A DNA stretch of 43,268 nt from positions 1 through 43,268 of the forward strand of contig CAJJAV010000019.1 in the NCBI GenBank assembly GCA_905182125.1, given 5' to 3'. Of the stretch, positions 25,219-34,000 are shown piece by piece (position 1 is the stretch's first letter; every line of letters begins with the position of its first letter). The position numbers and the translations under genes are program-made. The notes under the pieces are model-generated. The model had not been told where the DNA came from, made no database searches, and was given only the letters and a program-made list of their open reading frames with translations. The stretch comes from an uncultured Candidatus Poseidoniales archaeon. GTDB taxonomy: Archaea > Thermoplasmatota > Poseidoniia > Poseidoniales > Poseidoniaceae.

Positions 25219-25548
25219 ATGAAAACAACCAGAATTAGAGAAAAAATCAAGAAATTCTTAGGCGACCGACCCCGCAACACGGCAGAGATCCTCGAACACA
25301 TCAACAGCACCATGCGACACGGTACCACCAGCCAACAACTCGGTAACGTGCTCTCCAAGGACAAGGACATTGTCAAGGTCGGTTACATCAAGCGCTCAGG
25401 AATCCTTTCTGGCGGATACGATATCTGTGAATGGGCAACCCGAAACTGGGTTTCGTCCAACTGCCCTGGATGGGTCGAAGGCACTCCAATCATCATCGAT
25501 AACGATGGCAACATTTCCACCGGCGGCGCTTCGACTCGTCGTCTTTGA
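25219..25548 (+). CDS. Small winged-helix-like protein
   Basis: A 109-residue basic protein. Its N-terminal two thirds (MKTTRIREKIKKFLGDRPRN, TAEILEHINSTMRHGTTSQQ, LGNVLSKDKDIVKVGYI) has the helix pattern of a winged helix-turn-helix, with a wing around KRSGILSGGYDICEWA. The C-terminal tail is short and polar. I do not know the family; it may bind DNA or a nucleoprotein. A strong AGGAGG site supports the start and suggests high expression. It stands alone between the orphan gene and adenosylhomocysteinase. Confidence 0.82.
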   Translation: MKTTRIREKIKKFLGDRPRNTAEILEHINSTMRHGTTSQQLGNVLSKDKDIVKVGYIKRSGILSGGYDICEWATRNWVSSNCPGWVEGTPIIIDNDGNISTGGASTRRL

Positions 25549-25633
25549 GCCTTTCAACGCCCTAACGCCGAACTGATCGGCATTGCTTCATCGCTGCACC
25601 CCCTCATGCTGGTTGTGCGATAGACTTCAAGAA

Positions 25634-25650
25634 GGGCGAGCGGTTCGCCC
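25634..25650 (+). promoter_or_regulatory. 5' hairpin before the adenosylhomocysteinase start
   Basis: GGGCGA and TCGCCC form a perfect 6-bp stem around GCGGT, ending five bases before ATG 25656. It closely matches the element before the aldehyde dehydrogenase at 3078-3094. The block GTTCGCCC and the preceding aaga..GGGCG are shared, and no Shine-Dalgarno stands between the hairpin and the start. Confidence 0.45.
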
Positions 25651-25655
25651 GAGTC

Positions 25656-26930
25656 ATGGATAATTTGGACAAGGGTGAGACTTACACCGTTCGCGACATG
25701 TCACTTGCAGATGAAGGCGCTCTTCGCGTCGATTGGGCACGAGCCCGTATGCCTGTTTTGGCGAAACTCAAGGCAGAAGCAGAACAATCCAAGCCGCTTG
25801 CCGGCATGCGTGTGGCAGGTTGCCTTCACGTCACCAAAGAAACCGCTGTCTTGATCGAAGCGATTGGCGCTGCTGGTGCTGAAATCTCTTGGTCGGGCTG
25901 CAATCCACTGTCGACTCAAGACAGCGTTGCTGCTTGGATCGCCCGAGAGGGCTACTCGGTTCACGCTTGGCACGGTCAGTCAAACGAAGACTTCTACTGG
26001 TGCATCGATCGCACCCTCGAATTCAAACCAACCCTCACGCTTGATGACGGTGCAGACCTGATTGTTCGAGTTCATGGAGACAAGTCCGAATATGCTGAAG
26101 GCGTCATTGGTGGTACCGAAGAAACAACCACCGGTGTTCATCGCTTGCGAGCAATGGGCGCAGCTGGGGACCTCCGCTATCCAGTGATTGCAGTCAATGA
26201 TGCAGTCACAAAGTGGGATTTCGACAACGTGTACGGGACCGGACAATCCACCATCGATGGTATTCTTCGCGCCACTTCAGTTCTTCTTGCAGGAAAGACA
26301 TTCGTCGTTTCAGGCTTCGGCCACTGTGGCAGTGGACTTGCTATGCGTGCTCGTGGAATGGGGGCAAATGTCGTCATCACTGAAGTCGATCCTCTGCCAG
26401 CGCTTCGTGCGGTTATGGAAGGCTACCGAGTCATGACAATGGACGAAGCAGCTAAGATTGGCGATATTTTCTGTACCGCTACCGGTATGGAAGACGTCAT
26501 CGTTGGACGCCACTTCGAATCAATGAAGGATGGAGCCATCATTTCCAACACTGGTCATTATGATTGCGAAATCAAGATATCTGCGCTTGAAGAACTCGCA
26601 TTATCCGTTCGAACCATCCGTCCGGACAATGAAGAATTCCTCATGCCAGATGGCCGGCGTATTTTCTTGTTGGCTCGTGGTCGTTTGGTCAACCTCGCTT
26701 CAGCAGAAGGCCATCCATCTGAAGTGATGGACATGTCGTTCGCTAACCAATTCCTTTCTCTTTGCCGTTTGGCCAAGGAAGGCGAATCAATGGGCAAGCA
26801 AGTCTATGACATTACGACTCAGCAAGACCAAGATCTCGCAACCACAAAGTTGGAGACCCTCGGTTTCAGCATCGATGTTCTTACCGACGCTCAACTTGCT
26901 TACCTTGACGACTACACAGTCGGTACGTGA
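25656..26930 (+). CDS. ahcY: S-adenosylhomocysteine hydrolase
   Basis: A 424-residue adenosylhomocysteinase that splits S-adenosylhomocysteine into adenosine and homocysteine, removing the inhibitory product of methyltransferases. Seen: LHVTKETAVLIEAIGAAGAE near the substrate site, LTLDDGADL, GGTEETTTGVHRL, the VAVND-like stretch VIAVNDAVTKWDFDNVYGTG and the tightly bound NAD fold SGFGHCGSGLAMRARGMGA (glycine motif at 220-227). The protein ends in LDDYTVGT rather than the C-terminal Lys-Tyr arm of long bacterial and eukaryotic enzymes, as in the shorter archaeal form. ATG 25656 follows the hairpin described separately. A symmetric element separates it from the convergent aldolase gene. Confidence 0.96.
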   Translation: MDNLDKGETYTVRDMSLADEGALRVDWARARMPVLAKLKAEAEQSKPLAGMRVAGCLHVTKETAVLIEAIGAAGAEISWSGCNPLSTQDSVAAWIAREGYSVHAWHGQSNEDFYWCIDRTLEFKPTLTLDDGADLIVRVHGDKSEYAEGVIGGTEETTTGVHRLRAMGAAGDLRYPVIAVNDAVTKWDFDNVYGTGQSTIDGILRATSVLLAGKTFVVSGFGHCGSGLAMRARGMGANVVITEVDPLPALRAVMEGYRVMTMDEAAKIGDIFCTATGMEDVIVGRHFESMKDGAIISNTGHYDCEIKISALEELALSVRTIRPDNEEFLMPDGRRIFLLARGRLVNLASAEGHPSEVMDMSFANQFLSLCRLAKEGESMGKQVYDITTQQDQDLATTKLETLGFSIDVLTDAQLAYLDDYTVGT

Positions 26931-26961
26931 GACTCCCAAGTCGGCAGCGGGGACTTTTTAG

Positions 26962-26978
26962 GAAGTAAAAACTACTTC
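26962..26978. terminator. Candidate bidirectional terminator
   Basis: GAAGTA and TACTTC form a 6-bp stem around AAAAC between two convergent genes. A T-run (26955-26959) precedes it on the plus strand. The right arm overlaps the last two bases of the aldolase stop codon. Function is inferred from position. Confidence 0.4.
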
Positions 26979-27903
26979 AGTTCCCTTCAAAAATCGCCAT
27001 TGCATCTGAAACGGATGCACCTTGGCAAATGATGGCGTGACATGCAGCAGTCATGCGAACGGCTTCTTCGGTAGTGCGCTGATGGATGTTGCGTCCAGTC
27101 GCAGCACCCATGCAATTACCGACGCTCATTTGATCGTGAAGGCGTTGTAAGAAATCCTTGGCTGGCAGTGATCCACCGCCAGAGCAAATGATGCCTGTTC
27201 GACCTGCAGCTTCCGCAGCAATGGCAAGCGACTCAGGACGGGTCATGCCGTCAAAGGCGCCAGGGTAGTTGACTTTGGCGAAGTCGGCACCGATGCAAGC
27301 AGCGACTCCAGCAGCACCAGAAATCAACTGAGGGTCTTTTTCATCGCTAACGGCTTGACCGCGCGGGTACATCCAAACGACCGCAATCATGCCAAGTTCG
27401 TGCGCTTGTCGAATGAATTGGGCTGCTTCAGAGAGCATTTCATGTTCAAATTCACTGCCGATGTAAATGGTGTATCCAATTCCGACGACATTGATTCCAT
27501 TGTGAGACAGCGACATGACGTCATCCATATCCCACATTGCTTGAGAAATAGGATCTCTCTGAGGGGTTTTCACCATGTGGGACTTCGAGTTGAGTTTGAC
27601 AAGATAAGGCAGGTCGGGATAATCTCGGGCATATTTAGAAATCAAGCCGAGTTGACCCGCTAAGACGCCTATGGTTCCGGCATCATAGCAGCGTTGGCCA
27701 ATTTCAAACATATGGCCCGGATCGTTGGAAGTTTTGGGGATCTTAGCACCACCGTCGTAGAAATCATCGTTGAGGTGTTCGATTTTTTGGTCGCATGCGA
27801 ACAAATTCATTTTTCCGGTTCCAGCGGTTGCCGCATTCATGTTTGCAGTGTAGGTGTCAATCAAATCATTTGGGACATCTGCTGGGACATTGTACTTCGC
27901 CAT
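26977..27903 (-). CDS. Class I fructose-bisphosphate aldolase, archaeal DhnA/FbaB type
   Basis: A 308-residue TIM-barrel aldolase of the DeoC/LacD/DhnA superfamily. FACDQKIEHLNDDF is the N-terminal phosphate/metal-free active-site start typical of archaeal class I aldolases, and GADFAKVNYPG holds the likely Schiff-base lysine, Lys210. IICSGGGSLPAKDFL and GNCMGAATGRNIHQR are the phosphate-binding loops of the C-terminal half. It should interconvert fructose 1,6-bisphosphate and triose phosphates; with glpX in the same window it fits gluconeogenesis. ATG 27903 has AGGTGA four bases upstream. It faces the giant surface-protein gene across a 194-base divergent gap. Confidence 0.92.
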   Translation of the reverse strand: MAKYNVPADVPNDLIDTYTANMNAATAGTGKMNLFACDQKIEHLNDDFYDGGAKIPKTSNDPGHMFEIGQRCYDAGTIGVLAGQLGLISKYARDYPDLPYLVKLNSKSHMVKTPQRDPISQAMWDMDDVMSLSHNGINVVGIGYTIYIGSEFEHEMLSEAAQFIRQAHELGMIAVVWMYPRGQAVSDEKDPQLISGAAGVAACIGADFAKVNYPGAFDGMTRPESLAIAAEAAGRTGIICSGGGSLPAKDFLQRLHDQMSVGNCMGAATGRNIHQRTTEEAVRMTAACHAIICQGASVSDAMAIFEGN

Positions 27904-28015
27904 TTGCTCACCTGTAGACCGGCCAGCCGGGGGGAGAACTTCAAGACTGCGGCCGTAAAAAACGCCCCGTTCTTCCTAAGAATATCTCGAGGTTTCGATG
28001 GATTCTTCCCTTTCG

Positions 28016-28076
28016 TTTTTTTTTTACCACAACCTATGGCGGAAAACCCGGTCATAACAGGGAATTGGTATATATG
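28016..28076 (+). promoter_or_regulatory. Promoter region of the giant surface-protein gene
   Basis: A run of ten T (28016-28025) leads into TACCACAACCTATGG (28025-28039) and CGGAAAACC, which is nearly the same block as upstream of cdc6. TATATAT at 28069-28075 is centred 26 bases before ATG 28098, the spacing of an archaeal TATA box for a leaderless or nearly leaderless mRNA. Confidence 0.5.
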
Positions 28077-28097
28077 CGATTGGTAGAGTGAAGGATT

Positions 28098-31000
28098 ATG
28101 AGCAGCGTACGCCATGCGAATTTCAACCGAGCCGTCGTTTTGTCGCTCTTGATGATGATGATGACGCAAGTCGGGTATCTTGAATCCATGAACGCATGGA
28201 CCAACGACGACGAAACGCTTGATGAAAGCACCGACGTTCTCGAAACGGGAGGCTCGGGCGCAAGCAACTTCACCGCAAGCGTCGAAGGTGCGGATCTCAT
28301 CATCGATGAGGCCATGACCAACATCACATTCCAATACAACGCCAGTGCGGCGAGCGGCTCAGGCGGCGGCTCAGGCACCACAACCAACGGCAACGGAACA
28401 ATATGGCAGGTGGCTGATATCAACAGCGGAACTGCCAGCAGTGGCCCCGGATTCATGTCGATACTCGTCGGTGATACGCTCTACTTCGATGCGGCTGATG
28501 CAAGCAGCGGCAAAGAACTCTGGGCTCATGATACCTCAAACGCCTCAACTTGGCAGGTGGCTGATATCAAGAGCGGGGGTGGCACCAGTTACCCCGGACA
28601 ATACATGTCGATACTCGTCGGTGATACGCTCTACTTCAGTGCGTATGAAGGAAGCAGCGGTCACGAACTGTGGGCTCATGACACCTCAAACGCCTCAACT
28701 TGGCGGGTGGCTGATATCTACAGCGGGAGTACCGGTAGTAACCCCGGAGAACACATGGCGATACTCGTCGGTGATACGCTCTACTTCAGTGCGTATGAAG
28801 GAAGCAGTGGCACAGAACTGTGGGCTCATGATACCTCAAACGCCTCAACTTGGCGGGTGGCTGATATCTACAGCGGAACTGCCAGCAGTGGCCCCGTAGG
28901 TTACATGTCGATACTCGTCGGTGATACGCTCTACTTCAGTGCGGATGATGGAAGCAGCGGTGCAGAACTGTGGGCTCATGATACTTCAAACGCCTCAACT
29001 TGGCGGGTGGCTGATATCCGCAGCGGGGCTGACAGCAGTTACCCCGGACAATTCATGGAGATACTTGTCGGTGATACGCTCTACTTCAGTGCGTATGATG
29101 GAAGCAGCGGCAGAGAACTGTGGGCTCATGATACCTCAAACGCCTCAACTTGGCGGGTGGCTGATATCTACAGCGGAATTAGCAGCCAGTAACCCCGGAT
29201 ATCACATGGACGCGATACTCGTCGGTGATACGATCTACTTCAGTGCAACTGATGGAAGCAGCGGCCACGAACTGTGGGCTCATGACACCTCAAACGCCTC
29301 AACTTGGCGGGTGGCTGATATCGACAGCGGCACTGTCGGCAGTAGGCCCGGATATTTCATGGAGATACTCGTCGGTGATACGCTCTACTTCAGCGCGGAA
29401 AAACAAACCAGCGGCCACGAACTGTGGGCTCATGATACCTCAAATGCTTCAACTTGGCAGCTGGCTGATATCCGCTTCGGAACTGGCGGCAGTAGCCCCG
29501 GAGAATACTTGTCGATACTCGTCGGTGATACGCTCTACTTCGATGCGGCTGATGCAAGCAGCGGCAAAGAACTCTGGGCTCATGATACCTCAAACGCCTC
29601 AACTTGGCAGGTGGCTGATATCAAGAGCGGGGGTGGCACCAGTTACCCCGGACAATACATAGATATGCTCGTCGGTGATACGCTCTACTTCGATGCGAAT
29701 GATGGAAGCAGCGGTGTAGAACTGTGGGCTCATCAACCAGGTGAAATCACCTCACTGAGCAGCGGCTCAGGCAGCGGCTCAGGCAGTGGCGGCTCAGGCA
29801 GCGGCATGACCAATCTCACCAATGCAACAAGTTGTGTTGCTTCTCCAAGTCTACCAAACGGCTTGAACATCGACAGCAGCACGTGCACCATCAGCGGTAC
29901 ACCAACAGTCACGACAAGCAATGCAACCTACACGGTTACGGCGGTCATCAATTCAACAACATTCCAGACGACCGTATGGCTCTCCACCTCACCGTTCGCA
30001 ACCATCACCTCATTGGTGGAAGGTGCGCATCTCAATCTTGGTGAAGCTATGGGCCCGATCACGCTCAACTACACTTCACAAGCGGGTAATGGAACCCTGT
30101 ACAACGGCAACGGAACAACATGGCAGGGGGCTGACATCTTCAGCGGAACTGGCAGCAGTATCCCCGGATATTACATGGAGATCTTAGTCGGTGATACGCT
30201 CTACTTCGATGCGTATGATGCAAGCAGCGGCATAGAACTGTGGGCTCATGATACCTCAAACGCCTCAACTTGGCGGGTGGCTGACATCTTCAGCGGTAGT
30301 ACCAGTAGTAACCCCGGACAATACATGGAGATCTTAGTCGGCGATACGCTCTATTTCGATGCGACTGATGCAAGCAGCGGCACAGAACTGTGGGCTCATG
30401 ATACCTCAAACGCCTCAACTTGGCGGGTGGCTGATATCCACAGCAGTGGCAACAGTAACCCCGGACAATACATGGAGATCTTAGTCGGTGATACGCTCTA
30501 CTTCAGTGCGTATGATTTTTTCAGCAGCCACGAACTGTGGGCTCATGATACCTCAAACGCTTCAACTTGGCGGGTGGCTGATATCGGCATCAGCACCAGC
30601 AGTGACCCCGGACAATACATGGAGATCTTAGTCGGTGATACGCTCTACTTCAGTGCGAATGATGGAAGCAGCGGCCACGAACTGTGGGCTCATGATACCT
30701 CAAACGCCTCAACTTGGCGGGTGGCTGATATCCACAGCAGTGGCAACAGTAACCCCGGACAATACATGGAGACCTTAGTCGGTGATACGCTCTATTTCGA
30801 TGCGACTGATGCAAGCAGCGGCATAGAACTGTGGGCTCATGATACCTCAAACGCCTCAACTTGGCGGGTGGCTGATATCCACAGCAGTGGCAACAGTAAC
30901 CCCGGAGCATTAGGTATGGAGATACTCGTCGGTGATACGCTCTACTTCAGTGCGAATGATGGAAGCAGCGGCTGGGAACTGTGGGCTCATGATACCTCAA

Positions 31001-34000
31001 ACGCCTCAACTTGGCGGGTGGCTGATATCAACAGCGGAAGTGGCCACAGTTACCCCGGACATTACATGGACGCGATACTCGTCGGTGATACGCTCTACTT
31101 CAGTGCGAATGATGGAAGCAGCGGCCACGAACTGTGGGCACATGATACCTCAAACGCCTCAACTTGGCAGGTGGCTGATATCTACAGCGGAACTGGCACC
31201 AGTAACCCCGGATATTACGGCATGGAGATATTAGTCGGTGATACGCTCTACTTCAGTGCGGATGATGGAAGCAGCGGCTGGGAACTGTGGGCTCATGATA
31301 CCTCAAACGCCTCAACTTGGCAGGTGGCTGATATCGACAGCGGGACTGGCAACAGTAAACCCGGACAATACATGTCGATACTCGTCGGTGATACGCTCTA
31401 CTTCAGTGCGTATGATGGAAGCAGCGGCTACGAACTGTGGGCTTTAGATCCTACCAAAATCATCCTCAACACTCCACCACCCGTTTCATGGGAAACCGAC
31501 CCTGCATTACCTGCAGGAATGAGCATCTCGAACGGCGTCATCAGTGGAACACCTTCGGTTTATGCCAACAATCAGACCTACACAGTTTATGCTAATCAGA
31601 GCAATTATTCAACAACGCACCAGTTGTACTTCAGTGTCGATACGGACAATGCACACACGGTCGTTGAGAACCAAGCCATCGATGCGATTGGCTTCCATCC
31701 ACCGTTCAACAACGGTACCACCACGTGGACGGCTTCGGCAAACTTGCCAGGAAACCTCACGATTGATGCCTCAACTGGTGAAATTACTGGAACGGTCAAC
31801 GGAACCTTTGCCAATGCTACCATTACGGTAACAGCAACCCATAACGGCAGTGCTACCGAGACCTTCTCATTCAACCTGCAGAGTCTTGCTGACTACGACG
31901 GTGATGGACTACCAAACGATCTACCAAGCGATTACAATGCAGCCGACCAACCAACGCCAGGTCTTGTTGCTGATACTGATGATGATGCAGATGGCTTGGC
32001 CGATTCTGTTGAGACTGACACTGGAACCTACATTGATGCAACAAATACGGGTACTGACCCATTGAATCCAGACACCGACGGTGATGGAATCTGTGACGGT
32101 CCAAATGCTGTACCTCCAATCTGTGTTGCAGGTCCAGACAGCGATCCGAACGGTGAGAGTTTCCCGCCAACCTTAGTTGCCGTGAACAACACCGTCATCT
32201 CAACGCTTGCTCCATACTTGGCAGTAAGCGGTGGAACGTACGAGATTTCACCTGACTTGCCAGCAACCCTGTCTCTCGACCCCGCAACCGGTGAAATCAC
32301 CGGTACAGCTACCGAAACCATCACCAACACCACCTATACCATGTGGTCGAACAATTCCAACGGCGATTCTCTGTCGTGGAACTTCACGGTTGAAATCTTG
32401 GAAGACAGCGATGGCGACGGATTGCCCAACGAATTGCCCGGTGATTATGATCCAACCAACCCTGATGCGCCTGGACTTGTGGAAGACACCGATGACGACA
32501 ACGACGGACTTTCTGACACCAATGAATCAGAGATTGGTACCAATCCACTCAACCCTGACACCGACGGCGACGGCATGTGCGACGGACCAGTGGCTTCGCC
32601 ACCAGACTGCGTTGCTGGCCCTGACGCTTTCCCGCTTGACCCCGCTGGCGACACCGATACAGACGGTGACGGCAACCCAGACATGCTCAATCCTCCTTCA
32701 AACAGCGACCCTGCTTTGGTTGAGGACTTGGACGATGATGGTGACGGTCTTGATGACGTCAATGAAACCAACACGGGCATTGACAACGGACCAACCGACA
32801 CTGGAACCGATCCGCTCGACCCAGACACCGATAACGACGGCATTTGCGATGGACCAATCGATGTCTATGACCCCCAAGGCAACCTCATTTGTGTGGCTGG
32901 ACCCGACGACACACCGTTTGGAGAAGCTGCTGAAGGTGTTGTCTACGGCTTGAACAACACACAGTTCTCAAGCCTCGTGCCTCCTTATCAGTTGCCAGGT
33001 GCAGCATGGAGTATTTCTCCAGACTTGCCTGAAGGACTGAGCATCGACCAGGTCAGCGGCATCATCAGCGGAACACCAACCGAAGTCATTGACAACACAA
33101 CCTACACTATTTCAGGCGTGACTGATACCTCATCGATCACCTTTGATTTCAACTTGCAAATTTTGGAAGACACCGACCGTGACGGTTTGCCTAACGAACT
33201 GCCCGAAGACTATCCCGGTGAAGGAGAACTGGTGGAAGATTTGGACGACGACGCTGACGGCGCACTCGACACGGCTGAAACTGGAACTGGCGTCTACAAC
33301 GGTACTGGCGACATGGGCACAGACCCACTCGACCCAGACACCGACGATGATGGCATCTGTGACGGTCCAAATTCGGTCCCACCTGTGTGCATTGCTGGTC
33401 CTGACTCCAACCCTGTCGGAACCGGTCCGCTCGGCCCAACTGTTCTCGTCAACAACACCGAAACGACGCCAATCAATCCACCAAACCCGGTGCCCGGAGC
33501 AACATGGGAAGTTTCCCCTGACCTGCCTGATGGGCTCATCTTTGATCCAGCAACCGGCATCATCACTGGCACACCAACCCAAGCCATGGACAACACCACG
33601 TTCACCATCTGGGCGAACACCACTGACCCAGTGCTCTCTGTGATGGCAACGTTCTGGCTTGAAGTCTTGGAAGACAGCGACGGCGATGGTATGCCCGACC
33701 AACTCCCTGAAGACTATCCTGACACCGGTGTTGAACCCTACGACCTCATTGAGGACGAAGACGACGACAACGATGGTTCAAGCGATGAAGAGGAAGCAAT
33801 CATCGGCACCGACCCAACCAATCCAGACACCGACGGCGATGGATTCTGTGATGGAAATGGAACCGGCGATGGCTCGTGCTATCCTGGTCCTGATTCCTCA
33901 CCGCTTGACCCACTGCTCCCGGTCAACACCGATGGTGATGCCTACCCTGACAACGATCCTGATGGCGAAGGCGGACTGATCGCTGATGACGATGACGACA

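Noticed and set aside
29176-29192. Programmed ribosomal frameshifting in the giant gene
   Set aside because: No slippery heptamer or downstream pseudoknot is evident, and other copies of the same repeat lack the extra base; an error or mutation is simpler.
28404-31446. CRISPR-like or satellite repeat array
   Set aside because: The ~148-bp units are in-frame protein repeats without unique spacers; this is coding sequence.
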